64,000 nucleotides of DNA, taken from positions 1 to 64,000 of the forward strand of contig JAUXWS010000067.1 in assembly GCA_030685015.1 (NCBI GenBank), in the 5' to 3' direction. The translations under genes were made by a program, and so were the position numbers. How positions within the stretch are numbered: the stretch's first letter is position 1; every line of letters starts with the position of its first letter. Shown here one piece after another: positions 33,170-42,290 of the stretch. The DNA comes from a bacterium (GTDB lineage Bacteria; CAIWAD01). The notes under the pieces are model-generated. The model ran no database searches and had not been told where the DNA came from. It worked only from the letters and a program-made list of their open reading frames with translations.

Positions 33170-34492
33170 ATGTTGCGCTCTGTCCTCGCCATCCTGTGCA
33201 CGCGTGTCCTGACGCGCCTCGTGACCATGGCCGCGGGCATCCTCATCGCCCGCACCATCGGCGTGGAGGAGCAGGGCGTGCTCGGCCTCCTCCTCATGCT
33301 GGGTGGTCTGCTGGCCGGCATTTGCGACCTGGGGCTGGGCATGGGCGCCGTCTTCTTCGTGGGTCGCCAGGGCTGGCGAGCCGACCGCTTCACGGGCCTG
33401 GCCTTGCCCGTGCTCGCCCTGTCCACCGCCGCCGGACTGGGCCTCTTCGCCTGGCTGGCCGCCACTTGGCTCACCGACTACGCCGTCGCCCTGCAGGGGG
33501 CCAACCTGGCGGCCCTGGCCCTCTTCGTGGGAGCCAACACCTTCACCGAGCTCTATCTCAACCTCACCATCGCCCGGCAGCGCATCGCCCAGTACAACCT
33601 GGCCGAGCTGGCCTTCGCCGCTGTCATAGTAGTCGCCACCCTTCTGCTGACGGCCCGCGGCCTGCGCAACGCCTCCGTTTACCTTGCCCTCTACGGCGCG
33701 GCGCGTCTGCTCGTGTTCCTCTATCTGCTCTCCCGCCAGGAGGACCGCCCCCGGCCGGGCCCGCTGCGTGAGACGGCCACCCTGCTGCGCTACAGCCTCA
33801 CCCAGTGGTCGGCCAACCTCTTCAGCATGCTCAGCGTGCGGGTGGACGCCCTGCTTCTGGCCTGGTACATCCCGCGCTCGGACCGCGTCGACCTGGCCGA
33901 CCTGGGTCTCTACACCATCTGCCTGCTCACCATCACGCGCTTGATGGATGTCCAGCGCAGCATCCAGACGGCCTTCTTCTCCCGGGTGGCCAACGAGGAA
34001 GCCTCCCGCGCCGTGGAAACCACCAACACCACCTACCGTCGCAGTTTCCTGGTCTATCTGGTGCTGTCGGCCGCGCTCATCGCCGGTGGTTGGCCCGTGC
34101 TTTGGCTCTACGGGCCGGAGTACCCCGCCGCCTGGGGCGTGCTGACAGTGCTCGTGCTGGGCACCATCACCCTGCGCGGCAACGCCGGCGTGCTTATGCT
34201 CTATTTCTCATCCGTGGACCGCAGCGTCTACACCGTGCACACCCACCAGATCAGCCTGGCGGGCAACCTGTTGCTCAACATCCTGCTCATTCCGCGCTGG
34301 GGCATCATGGGCGCCGCCCTGGGCACGGCCCTTGCCTTCGCCGCCGGCAAGCTTTACCTCCTCTGGCGCTACCAGAAGGAGACGGGCAGCCGCTGGTCGC
34401 GCGATCTCCTGCTGCGTCCCGCCGAGATGCGGACGGCCCTGGGGGATCTGCGGCGCGAAGTGGGAGCCATGTGGCGGGGAGGTGGACGATGA
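33170..34492 (+). CDS. Polysaccharide flippase (MOP/Wzx-like)
   Basis: 440 residues, almost entirely hydrophobic, with 12 or more membrane helices. The N-terminus VLTRLVTMAAGILIARTIGV and GVLGLLLMLGG are typical of Wzx/MATE-like polysaccharide export proteins, as is 'WGIMGAALGTALAFAAGKLY' near the end. It should flip the undecaprenyl-linked repeat unit across the inner membrane. It closes the polysaccharide cluster and overlaps the next start by 4 bases, so surface glycan genes and the parvulin gene may be co-transcribed. Confidence 0.85.
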   Translation: MLRSVLAILCTRVLTRLVTMAAGILIARTIGVEEQGVLGLLLMLGGLLAGICDLGLGMGAVFFVGRQGWRADRFTGLALPVLALSTAAGLGLFAWLAATWLTDYAVALQGANLAALALFVGANTFTELYLNLTIARQRIAQYNLAELAFAAVIVVATLLLTARGLRNASVYLALYGAARLLVFLYLLSRQEDRPRPGPLRETATLLRYSLTQWSANLFSMLSVRVDALLLAWYIPRSDRVDLADLGLYTICLLTITRLMDVQRSIQTAFFSRVANEEASRAVETTNTTYRRSFLVYLVLSAALIAGGWPVLWLYGPEYPAAWGVLTVLVLGTITLRGNAGVLMLYFSSVDRSVYTVHTHQISLAGNLLLNILLIPRWGIMGAALGTALAFAAGKLYLLWRYQKETGSRWSRDLLLRPAEMRTALGDLRREVGAMWRGGGR

Positions 34493-35394
34493 GCCGGCGT
34501 GAATGGAAGCCTCGCAGCCGGCGCGGGCGCCTGGCCTGGACGGCGGTGGCCCTCCTGGCCGCCCTCACCATCCTGGCCCTGATCGGGCGCTGGGACGCCG
34601 CCCGTCGCCGGCAGATTTCGCCTGAACTGCGCCGCGCCGTGGCCCAGGCTGGCGACAGCATCCTCTCGGTGGCCCGGGTGCGTGCTTGGCTGGACAGTCG
34701 GCCGGAGCGGCTCTCCCAGGACGAGCTGCGCCGCTGGCTGGAAGGCTGGGTGGAGGACCAGATCCTGGCCCAGGCCGCCGCGCGGCTGGGGCTGGACACA
34801 ACGGCCAGCGTGCGTGAGGACCTGGTCCGCCTCCGGCTCCGCTTTCTGCGGGGGCTGCTGGAGGAACAGAGCCTGGCCGAGTCCCTCACCGTCTCCAAGC
34901 TGGAGCTGCGCACCTGGGCCAAGGCCAACGAGGACCAGCTCGCCCTGCCCGAGCGGCACGTGCAGGTGACCTGGCTCTTCGGCGAGGACAGCCTGGCCCT
35001 GGCCCGCATGATCCCCCACCTGGCCCGGGGCCGGGTGCGCGAGCAGGATTTGGAGGAACTGGAGCTGCGCCGTGGCCAATCCGGCTACCTGGCCCGCCCG
35101 GACTTCCTGCCCGGCCATGCCGAGGCGGTGGCGGCCTTGAAGATGCTGGAAGTGACGCCTGTGCTGCCCCTGCCGGGGGGCTGGGTGATCTACCAGCTCA
35201 CCGGACAGCGGCCGGTGGGTTGGCTGCCCGATCCTGAACAGGACGAGGAGCTGATCCGCCGCGCCATGATCCAGGATCTCCGCTGGAAGCGCCTGCAGGA
35301 CAGGCTGGAGACCATCCGCCGGGAGGCGGTGTGGAAGGTGGACCTCACGCCCCTGCTGGAGGTGGAAAGCGGCGTGCCGCCCTCGCGCCGCTGA
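34489..35394 (+). CDS. Membrane-anchored SurA/PpiC-like protein, degenerate parvulin
   Basis: 301 residues. A basic start precedes one membrane helix (about 17-35), so the protein should be anchored and face the periplasm. Residues ~55-140 form a SurA-N-like helical region (RLSQDELRRWLEGWVEDQIL). Residues ~145-250 match a weak parvulin domain, lacking the conserved SHIL motif, with VTWLFGEDSLALA instead. It is probably a chaperone for outer-membrane or exported proteins. It lies directly before a full two-domain SurA, with which it may act. Confidence 0.7.
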   Translation: MSRREWKPRSRRGRLAWTAVALLAALTILALIGRWDAARRRQISPELRRAVAQAGDSILSVARVRAWLDSRPERLSQDELRRWLEGWVEDQILAQAAARLGLDTTASVREDLVRLRLRFLRGLLEEQSLAESLTVSKLELRTWAKANEDQLALPERHVQVTWLFGEDSLALARMIPHLARGRVREQDLEELELRRGQSGYLARPDFLPGHAEAVAALKMLEVTPVLPLPGGWVIYQLTGQRPVGWLPDPEQDEELIRRAMIQDLRWKRLQDRLETIRREAVWKVDLTPLLEVESGVPPSRR

Positions 35395-35419
35395 TGGGTG
35401 CCCCCGCCACCGTCTTTGC

Positions 35420-35426
35420 TAGTTTG
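35420..35426 (+). promoter_or_regulatory. Candidate -7 box TAGTTTG upstream of surA
   Basis: TAGTTTG in the 69-bp gap before surA, 37 bases from the start codon; the downstream sequence is GTGGCC, as at other TAnnTTG sites. No matching -33 TTG was found. Confidence 0.25.
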
Positions 35427-35463
35427 TGGCCCCGGCGCCGCGGCGCCCAACTCCGGGAGCATC

Positions 35464-36762
35464 ATGAAGCTGAATCGCCTGTGGCCCGCCTGTCTGCTGG
35501 CCTGCCTGCTGCTGACCCCCTGCCTGGCGCAGGAGACGATCGACCGCGTCCTGGTGGTGGTGGATGAGGAGATCATCCTGGAAAGCGAGGTGGGCCAGGA
35601 GCTGCAGCGCTACTTGATGGAGCACAAAATCGATCCCCAGAGCCTGGGCGACGAGCTGGAGGAGTTGAAGTTCGAACTCGTCCAGTCCATGATCGACGGC
35701 AAGGTGCTCTACGCCGCCGCCCGCGCCGACACCAACATCGTCATCCCGGAGAAGGAGGTGGAGCGGCGGGCCCAGGAGCGCCTGGACGACATCCTGCGCC
35801 AGGTGGGCGGCCAGCGCCGCCTGGAGGAGTTGATGGGCCAGCCCCTGCGCACCGTGCGCAAGAGCCTGACGGACGGCATGCGCGAGCGCCTCTATGTGGA
35901 GGAGGCCCAGCGGCGACGCCTGGGCAAGGTGGAGGTGACGCGGCAGGAGGTGCAGGAATTCCACCGGGCCTGGCAGGACAGCCTGCCCCAGGTGGGGGAG
36001 TCGGTGCGCCTCTCCCACATCTTCCTGGCCTGGAAGCCGTCCCCGACCAGCGAGCGGCGCGCCCGCGTCCTGGCCGACAGCCTGCGCGCCCTGCTCGCCG
36101 CCGAACCCGGCCGCTTCTCGGAGCTGGCGACGGCCTTCAGCCAGGATGCGGCCAGCGCCGCCAGCGGGGGCTCCATCGGCCGCACCAAGCGCGGCAGCCT
36201 GGTCCGGCCCTACGAGGAGGCGGCCTACCGCCTGGCGGCGGGGGAGATCTCCGACCCGGTGCGCTCGGACTACGGCTGGCACATCGTGCGCCTGGACCAG
36301 CGGCAGGGGGAGTACATCGAGAGCAGTCACATCCTCGTCAAGCTGGAGCCCACCGCCGAGGACCGCCAGCACATCCACGACCGCGCCGATTCGCTCTTCG
36401 CGCTGCTGCAGGGCGGCGCCGATTTCGCCGCCCTGGCCCGGCGCTGGACGGACCATGCCCTGACGCGGGAGAACGGAGGCGATCTGGGCTGGCTGGAACT
36501 GTCCCAGTTGCAGCCGCTGGTGCGCTCCCGGGTGCGCGAGCTGCAGGCAGGGGAGACGGGCCGGCCCATCCGCAGCGAGGTGGAGGGGCAGGAGGGCGTG
36601 CAGATCCTGCGGGTGATGGACCATCGCGCCGAGCGCCGCCCCAGCCTGGAGGCGGACTGGAGCCAGATCGAAACGATGGCCCTCAACATGAAGAAGCAGC
36701 GCCTGCTCAAGGAATGGGCGACCCAGCTGCGCGAGCGGGTCTTCATCCGGGTGGTGGACTGA
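35464..36762 (+). CDS. surA: Periplasmic peptidyl-prolyl isomerase/chaperone SurA, two parvulin domains
   Basis: 432 residues: signal peptide (LNRLWPACLLACLLLTPCLA), a SurA N-terminal chaperone region beginning ETIDRVLVVVDEEIIL (about 23-170), parvulin domain 1 starting RLSHIFLAW (about 182-275) and domain 2 starting ESSHILVKL (about 284-390). Both domains carry a GG(S/D)(I/L)G core (SGGSIGRTKRG, NGGDLGWLE). SurA escorts outer-membrane proteins to BAM. It fits the many barrel and secreted proteins in this window. Start and stop: ATG after GGGAGCATC; the stop overlaps the next start (TGATG). Confidence 0.92.
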   Translation: MKLNRLWPACLLACLLLTPCLAQETIDRVLVVVDEEIILESEVGQELQRYLMEHKIDPQSLGDELEELKFELVQSMIDGKVLYAAARADTNIVIPEKEVERRAQERLDDILRQVGGQRRLEELMGQPLRTVRKSLTDGMRERLYVEEAQRRRLGKVEVTRQEVQEFHRAWQDSLPQVGESVRLSHIFLAWKPSPTSERRARVLADSLRALLAAEPGRFSELATAFSQDAASAASGGSIGRTKRGSLVRPYEEAAYRLAAGEISDPVRSDYGWHIVRLDQRQGEYIESSHILVKLEPTAEDRQHIHDRADSLFALLQGGADFAALARRWTDHALTRENGGDLGWLELSQLQPLVRSRVRELQAGETGRPIRSEVEGQEGVQILRVMDHRAERRPSLEADWSQIETMALNMKKQRLLKEWATQLRERVFIRVVD

Positions 36763-37589
36763 TGAAAGCGCTCGGCGGACAGCGCGTGGGGTGGGCCGCT
36801 CTGGCGGGGGCGCTCCTCCTGCTGGCCGTCCTGCCGGCCGGCGGCGCGGGGCCGCTCTTCACCATCGCCCGGCTGAAGTACGACGGAGGCGGGGATTGGT
36901 ACGCCAACCCCACCAGCCTGCCCAACCTGCTGCGCTTCGCCGCCGAGGCGACGGGCGTGCCCATGGCGGAGAAGGAGGCGGTGGTCTCCCTCGACGACCC
37001 CGAGCTGTTCCGCCACACCTATCTCTACATGACCGGCCACGGGCGCGTCTCCTTCAGCCCGGCGCAGGCGGAGCGCCTGCGGTCCTGGCTGCTGGGGGGC
37101 GGCTTCCTGCACGCCGACGACAACTACGGCCTGGACGAGCACTTCCGCCGCGAGATCAAGCGCGTGCTGCCCGAGTACGAGCTGGTGGAGCTGCCCTTCG
37201 AGCACCCGGTCTACCATGCCTGGTTCTCCTTCCCCGAAGGGTTGCCCAAGATCCACGAGCACGACGGCCACCCGCCCCGCGGCTACGGCATCTTCCTCGA
37301 GGGACGGCTGGCGGTTTTCTATGATTGGGAGTGCGACCTGGGCGACGGCTGGGAGGACGCGGAGGTCCACCAGGACCCGCCCGCCCTGCGGCGCCGGGCC
37401 CTTGAGATGGGAACCAACCTCATCGTGCATGTGCTGGGCGGCGGTCCCGACCGGCTGCGGGAGGAGCAGGGCCGCCTCGACGCCGAGGCGCGGCGGGCCG
37501 GTCCGGCGCGGGCCGGGAGTGGAGCCCACCGGCAGGATGAAGTCCACGCGGCCGGAAGCGCGGCCGCGCGGAGGGCCGCCCGACCCTGA
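36762..37589 (+). CDS. DUF4159 domain-containing exported protein
   Basis: 275 residues with a signal peptide (WAALAGALLLLAVLPAGGAG). The DUF4159 domain (about 27-235) shows FTIARLKYDGGGDWYANPTS, 'TYLYMTGHGRVSFS', 'LLGGGFLHADDNYG' and YGIFLEGRLAVFYDWECDLGDG. The fold resembles a glutamine-amidotransferase-like/ThuA-type domain; function is unknown. In FCB bacteria such genes travel with a DUF4175-like gene, as here, and often with MoxR/DUF58 (Bat-type) genes, though none is visible nearby. The Ala/Arg-rich last 40 residues look disordered. Confidence 0.82.
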   Translation: MKALGGQRVGWAALAGALLLLAVLPAGGAGPLFTIARLKYDGGGDWYANPTSLPNLLRFAAEATGVPMAEKEAVVSLDDPELFRHTYLYMTGHGRVSFSPAQAERLRSWLLGGGFLHADDNYGLDEHFRREIKRVLPEYELVELPFEHPVYHAWFSFPEGLPKIHEHDGHPPRGYGIFLEGRLAVFYDWECDLGDGWEDAEVHQDPPALRRRALEMGTNLIVHVLGGGPDRLREEQGRLDAEARRAGPARAGSGAHRQDEVHAAGSAAARRAARP

Positions 37590-37621
37590 GGACAGGGCGG
37601 GGCGGGGAAAGGTCTGTGATC

Positions 37622-40600
37622 ATGGACAACTACGGTTTGGCCTGGCGCCACCTGCAGCGGACGCGCGGGCGGATCCGCCACCTCCAGGCGCAGGCGGCGC
37701 TCCTCTGGTGGAGCCTGCTGCCGCCCTTCCTGGCCTGGATATTCGTGTTGGCGGAGCACCTTGGCAGCCACGAGCCGGCGGCGCGCCTGGCCCTGCGCCG
37801 CGGTTTCCTGATCGTCCTGGCCGCCTGGCTGGCCGGCTTGCTGCTCGCGCTGGCCTGGCGCCTGGTGTGGAAGCGCGGGGAGCCGGGCAACCGGTCAATG
37901 GCCCTGCTGCTGGGGGCGGGCGACGACGAGATCCGCGACCGCCTGCTCAACGGCATCCAGGTGATCGAGGCGGGACGGGAGAACCGGCGGGCTTTCGACC
38001 CCGGCCTCATTGCCGCCAGCCTGGATCAGGTCATGCCCCGCCTGCGGGAGCTGGATCCCGCCCGCGTGCTGCCGCTGGCCGCCCGGCGCCGCGCCCTGGC
38101 CTGGCTGGGCGCGGGCTGGGGCTTGGCCCTGCTGTTCTTTGTGCTGGGCGGGGCCGATGCCCGCCTCGCCGCGCGGCGCTTGCTGGAGCCGGAGCGGGAC
38201 TTCCGGGGAGCGCCCCAGTTCCGCCTGGTTGTCAGTGTCGCCTGGCCCGACTCGAGCCGCGCCGGCCAGGTGCTGGACGGGGAGAGCCTCGACCTGCGCA
38301 TCGAAGCGCTGGGAGAGGCGCTGCCCGACGAGGTGGAGCTGCGCGCCGAGGCGGCGGAGGGCGGATCGGCCTCGGGCCAGCCCGCCGTCTGGCATCTGCC
38401 CCTGCGCCTGGGCCGGGCCACGCTGGCGGGCTTCACGCCGCGGGGCTCGCTCAGGCTCAGCGCCACGGCCCTGGAGGAGCAGCTGGGCCAGACCCGCCGC
38501 CTGCACAGCGAGCCGGTCGCCGTCACCTGGCTGCGCCTGCCCCGCCTGGACTCCCTCTCCTTGCGCATCACGCCGCCCCGCTACACGGGCCTGCCCGACC
38601 AGACCCTGGCCGACGGCACCGCCGATTTCAGCTGCCCGGCGGGCAGCCGCGTCGAGATCCGCGCCTACAGCCGGGACAGCCTGCGCGCCGCCTGGGTGGA
38701 GCTGGCGCCCCGCGACAGTCTGTCCGCCGCCCGGCTGGAGCTGTCGACCGACGATGGGGGGTCGGCCGCGGGACAGCTGACCGCCACCGCCTCGCGCCGC
38801 TGGGCGGTTCTCATCGAGGACCGGCACGGCCTGCGCAATGCGCAACCCCTGCTCCAGTCGATGACCGTGCTGCCCGACCTGCCGCCGCGCCTGCGGGTGA
38901 TCTCGCCCCGCGAGCAGGAGGGCCGCCTCGGCCGCGACCTCAGCCTCGACATCGCCCTCTTGGCCGAGGACGACCACGGTTTCGGACCCTGCCGCCTGGC
39001 CTGGAAAGTCAGTTCGGCGACCATGCGTCGGCTGGCGCCCCCGCCCGATCCTGGCACCCTGAGCGCCATCCCCTCCGATTGGAAGCAGCTGGACCTGCCG
39101 CTGACGCCCCTGCTGGAAGGGGAGGGCCTGGCGGGCCACGGCCCCAACGTGCGCCGCGCCGTGGCGGAGATGGCCTGGGATCTGGCCACCACCGACCTGC
39201 TGCCCGACGACGAGCTGCACTTCTTCTTCGAGCTGTGGGACAACGACGGCTGGCGCGGCCCCAAGGCGGTGCGCTCGGCCCTCTACCGCTGGAAAGTGCC
39301 CGGCCTCGAGGAACTCTTCGCCGAGGTGCGGCGCGAGGAGAGCGAGTTGGCCGAGGAAGCCGGGGAGCTGCTCGAGGACGCCCGCGAGAACCGCCGGCGG
39401 ATGGAGGAGCTGCGGCAGGAACTGCGCCGCGATCCGGAGATGACCTGGGAGCGGGAGCAGAAGCTGAAGCAGGTGGTGCGCGAGCAGGAGCAGATCGCCG
39501 AGCGGGCCGGCGAATTGTCGCGCCAGCTGGAGCAGACGCAGCAGAAAATGGAGCTGAACCAGCTGGTCTCGGAGGAGCTGCGCCGGAAGCTCTCCCAGCT
39601 CAAGCAGCTGCTCGACCAGGTGATGAGTCCGGAGCTGCTGGAGAAGATGCGCCGGGCGGCCGAGGAGGCCCTGCGCCAGCCGCCGCCCAATCAGCCACCG
39701 GCGCCTCCCCGCCAGGACCTGGAGGAGGTGCTGCGCCAGATGGAGGAGCAGCTGGACCGCTTCCTCGCCGTGTTGGAGCAGATGCGCCTGGAGCAGCGCC
39801 TGGAGGAGCTGGCGAAGCGGGCGGAGGATCTGCTCGAGCGGCAGCGTCAGTTGCAGCAGGATCTGCGCAAGGGGGACGATCCCCGCCGGCGCAGCTCCGA
39901 GGAGGCGGCCCGCGAGCGGGAGGCGGAGTCCCTCCGGCGGGACATGGAGGCCCTGCAGGACGAGTTTGGCCGGCAGCCCAGCTATCCGCGCGAGCAGATG
40001 GACGAGGCGCGCCAACAGATGGAGGGCAAGCGCATCCCGCCGCGCCTGGGCGAGATGAGGGAGCAGATGGAGCAGGGAAGCGCGCCGTCGCCGGAAAGCC
40101 AGGAAGAGATGGACGATGACCTCAACCAGTTGGCCGAAGCGCTGGAGCAGGCCCTGCGGCAGTCGCGCCAACAGGCGATGGCCGATCTCTCGCGGGAGAT
40201 CGAGCGCCTCTGCCAGGAACTGCTCGTGATCAGCCTGCGCCAGGAGGAGATCGGCGCGGCGCTGGCCGGTCTGGGCAGCCGCAGCGCCCGCGTGCCGGAG
40301 CTGGCCGAGGAGACGCTGGAGAACCGCCTGGGCGTGCAGGCCACGGCCCAGGGCGTGCACGAACTCACGCGCAAGAGCCTGCACATCCCCGTCTCCGCCC
40401 TGGGCGAGTTAGGCCATGCCGACCGCACCTTGGGCCTCATGCTGGAGGGCTTCCACGAGCGGCAGCTGGGGCGGCCGGCCACTGTCTCGCCGGAGGCGAT
40501 GGGCCATGTCAACACCACCATCCTCCTGCTCAAGGACGCCCAGAACAAACTGCAGCAATCCTCCTCATCCTCCGGCCTCCAGGAGATGATGGAGAAGATG

Positions 40601-41137
40601 GCGGAGGCGGCCAGCCGCCAGCAGTGCCTCAACGGCCAGTGCAACAAGCTGCTGGGCGCCAAGCCGGGCAGCTCGCAGAAGCCCATGTCCATCTCCTTCG
40701 GCGAGGCGCAGGGGGAGCAGCAGGCCATCCGCGAAAGCCTGGAGGCCCTCCAGGAGAAACTGGGGGAGGAGGGCAAACCCCGCCTGGGCGACCTGGGGCA
40801 GACCGCCACCGACATGCGCGAGGTGGAACGGGACTTGGCCGACCAGACCTACACGGAGCGCACCCAGAAGCTGCAGGAGCGCATCCACAGCCGCCTGCTC
40901 GACGCCCAGCGCAGCGTGCGCCGCCAGGACGAGGAGAAGAAGCGGGAGAGCCGCAGCGCCGAGGATCTGCGCGCGCCGCTGCCGGCGCCGGTGGAGCTGC
41001 AGCGGGAGCGGGCCTTGGAGCGGGACCTCTTGCGTGCCTTGGAGGGCGGCTATCGACCGGAGATGCAGGACCTCATCCGCGACTATTTCCGCGCCCTGGA
41101 CGCAGCCAACCCAGCGCCGACGGCCAAGAACGACTAG
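37622..41137 (+). CDS. Large DUF4175-like membrane protein with a long coiled coil
   Basis: 1171 residues. Two membrane helices near residues 25-45 and 60-80, and one near 160, give a mostly periplasmic protein. Residues ~190-540 are beta-rich (several 'RLVVSVAWPDSS', TPPRYTGLPDQ-like strands). Residues ~560-890 are dominated by E, Q, R and L heptads, predicted to be long coiled coil. The last 280 contain Gln/Met-rich helices and two Cys (QQCLNGQCNKLL). Proteins of this plan follow DUF4159 genes in FCB lineages; the molecular role is unknown. ATG 37622 is chosen; GTG 37616 is possible. Confidence 0.78.
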   Translation: MDNYGLAWRHLQRTRGRIRHLQAQAALLWWSLLPPFLAWIFVLAEHLGSHEPAARLALRRGFLIVLAAWLAGLLLALAWRLVWKRGEPGNRSMALLLGAGDDEIRDRLLNGIQVIEAGRENRRAFDPGLIAASLDQVMPRLRELDPARVLPLAARRRALAWLGAGWGLALLFFVLGGADARLAARRLLEPERDFRGAPQFRLVVSVAWPDSSRAGQVLDGESLDLRIEALGEALPDEVELRAEAAEGGSASGQPAVWHLPLRLGRATLAGFTPRGSLRLSATALEEQLGQTRRLHSEPVAVTWLRLPRLDSLSLRITPPRYTGLPDQTLADGTADFSCPAGSRVEIRAYSRDSLRAAWVELAPRDSLSAARLELSTDDGGSAAGQLTATASRRWAVLIEDRHGLRNAQPLLQSMTVLPDLPPRLRVISPREQEGRLGRDLSLDIALLAEDDHGFGPCRLAWKVSSATMRRLAPPPDPGTLSAIPSDWKQLDLPLTPLLEGEGLAGHGPNVRRAVAEMAWDLATTDLLPDDELHFFFELWDNDGWRGPKAVRSALYRWKVPGLEELFAEVRREESELAEEAGELLEDARENRRRMEELRQELRRDPEMTWEREQKLKQVVREQEQIAERAGELSRQLEQTQQKMELNQLVSEELRRKLSQLKQLLDQVMSPELLEKMRRAAEEALRQPPPNQPPAPPRQDLEEVLRQMEEQLDRFLAVLEQMRLEQRLEELAKRAEDLLERQRQLQQDLRKGDDPRRRSSEEAAREREAESLRRDMEALQDEFGRQPSYPREQMDEARQQMEGKRIPPRLGEMREQMEQGSAPSPESQEEMDDDLNQLAEALEQALRQSRQQAMADLSREIERLCQELLVISLRQEEIGAALAGLGSRSARVPELAEETLENRLGVQATAQGVHELTRKSLHIPVSALGELGHADRTLGLMLEGFHERQLGRPATVSPEAMGHVNTTILLLKDAQNKLQQSSSSSGLQEMMEKMAEAASRQQCLNGQCNKLLGAKPGSSQKPMSISFGEAQGEQQAIRESLEALQEKLGEEGKPRLGDLGQTATDMREVERDLADQTYTERTQKLQERIHSRLLDAQRSVRRQDEEKKRESRSAEDLRAPLPAPVELQRERALERDLLRALEGGYRPEMQDLIRDYFRALDAANPAPTAKND

Positions 41138-41176
41138 CAGGAGGCATTGCATCGCCACAAGCAGGTCCCGAGGGAC

Positions 41177-41308
41177 AAGCCCGGGGGAAGCCCGGGGGAA
41201 GCCCGGGGGAAGCCCGGGGGAAGCCCTGGGGAAGCCCTGGGGAAGCCCGGGGGAAGCCCGGGGGAGGCCCGGGGGAAGCCCGGGGGAGGCCCGGGGGAAG
41301 CCCGGGGG
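41177..41308. repeat. Minisatellite: 12 tandem copies of an 11-bp unit
   Basis: Unit AAGCCCGGGGG. Copies 5 and 6 have CCCTGGGG, copies 9 and 11 begin AGG; the other eight are identical. The array begins 39 bases after the DUF4175-like stop. Because 11 is not a multiple of 3, the array reads as Gly/Glu/Lys/Pro-rich peptide in every frame without stops, so apparent open frames across it are not evidence of coding. Confidence 0.95.
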
Positions 41309-41340
41309 ACATCAAAACTGGCTAGGGCAAGTGTAAAAGC

Positions 41341-41364
41341 AAACGGGGCCTGGCGGCCCCGTTT
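41341..41364 (+). terminator. Hairpin terminator after the DUF4175-like gene and the tandem repeat
   Basis: AAACGGGGCC (41341-41350) pairs perfectly with GGCCCCGTTT (41355-41364), loop TGGC. The stem ends in TTT on the plus strand and AAA/TTT symmetry lets it work on both strands. Confidence 0.75.
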
Positions 41365-41514
41365 CTGAAGGATTCCTTGTTGATAGCGGCGGATCACCGA
41401 TCGGCGGTGAATTAGCAAAATCAAACGGTGGTGTCGAGAAGGGGTGTAGGAGCGAAAGCCAACATGGGGGTGTCGACTTCCGTGTAGGGGGTGCCTGTCA
41501 ATGACCCTTCTCAA

Positions 41515-41582
41515 CAAGAAACCCATTCGCTGGACTCCTCAGCAACTTGGGTGCCAAGAAATCGAGTCGAATGGGCTTCTTG
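41515..41582. repeat. Nested inverted repeat, 68 bp
   Basis: Outer arms CAAGAAACCCATTCG (41515-41529) and CGAATGGGCTTCTTG (41568-41582) pair over 15 bp with one mismatch. An inner CTTGG-GTG-CCAAG hairpin (41546-41558) lies in the loop. This could be a structured RNA, a REP-like element or a remnant of a transposable element. Confidence 0.5.
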
Positions 41583-42250
41583 TAACTGTAAGACTAACAA
41601 GCACTTGCACCTACGCTCGGTGTCACCCGATCGCATTCTGATTTTGCCGCTGCCCAGGATCGGTCACCCGTGATGGTTCAATGTTCGTTCCAATTGAGGC
41701 TGCCTGTCTCGTAACCCCTGAAATGACAAGCAGATCGCCTGGATCCCGGTGCTCGGCCGCTACGCACGCCCGGTTTCGAACAGGTTGAACAAGGTTGATC
41801 CCGGACCGCCCATGCTTGTTTGGTCAGGAAAAAGCCGTTTTCCCGCTCACACGACTGCCTTGGCATCAAGCCAAGGCTCATGATGAAAGAGTCAGGTCTC
41901 TGATCTTGCAAAAATAAGGACGGGCTCTTCAGAAAAAGATAGCGGCTTGGTTCCGGTTACATGCCGAACAGACAGAGAACCAATAGCAAAATCAGAAATA
42001 CGGGTGAGGAAATGAGGAGGTTTGAGTGGAAGGCAACCCGACGCGCCATCTGCCTAATGGCGGGCGAATTGCCCAGTTCGAAGCTGTGGACTTCGAAGAT
42101 CTTTTCCATTCGTCACCCGGAACCATTCTTTTCTGAAGAACCCAATCCTTGGCCAAGGATGCAGCAAGAGCTGTGCCAGTCAGGAACATCCCCCCAAATG
42201 ATTGCATGGCAAGCCCTTCATCGGCTTGCGCCAGAAATGGCACAAGCGGA

Positions 42251-42290
42251 AGTGTTCAAGTCCCGACGTGGGCGCTCGGAATTGAACACT
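42251..42290 (-). terminator. Hairpin downstream of the aminotransferase gene
   Basis: AGTGTTCAA (42251-42259) pairs with TTGAACACT (42282-42290); inner CCGA/TCGG also pairs. On the minus strand it follows the aminotransferase stop by about 8 bases. Only a short T-containing run follows, so it is a tentative terminator. Confidence 0.4.

Noticed and set aside
37216-40384. Long open frames on both strands overlapping the DUF4175-like gene
   Set aside because: Pro/Arg/Gly-rich or Leu/Gln/His-rich translations caused by GC bias. Only the chosen frame shows membrane helices, beta domains and regular coiled-coil heptads.
41177-41308. CRISPR array
   Set aside because: Units are 11 bp with no spacers and no cas genes nearby; it is a simple tandem repeat.
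41134-41526. Small Gly/Pro/Lys- or Pro/Phe-rich proteins across the tandem repeat
   Set aside because: The 11-bp unit stays open in all frames because it lacks stop triplets; this is not evidence of coding.
41515-41582. tRNA gene or integron attC site
   Set aside because: Nested arms resemble neither a cloverleaf with a T-loop TTCGA nor the attC core GTTRRRY; no integrase is nearby.
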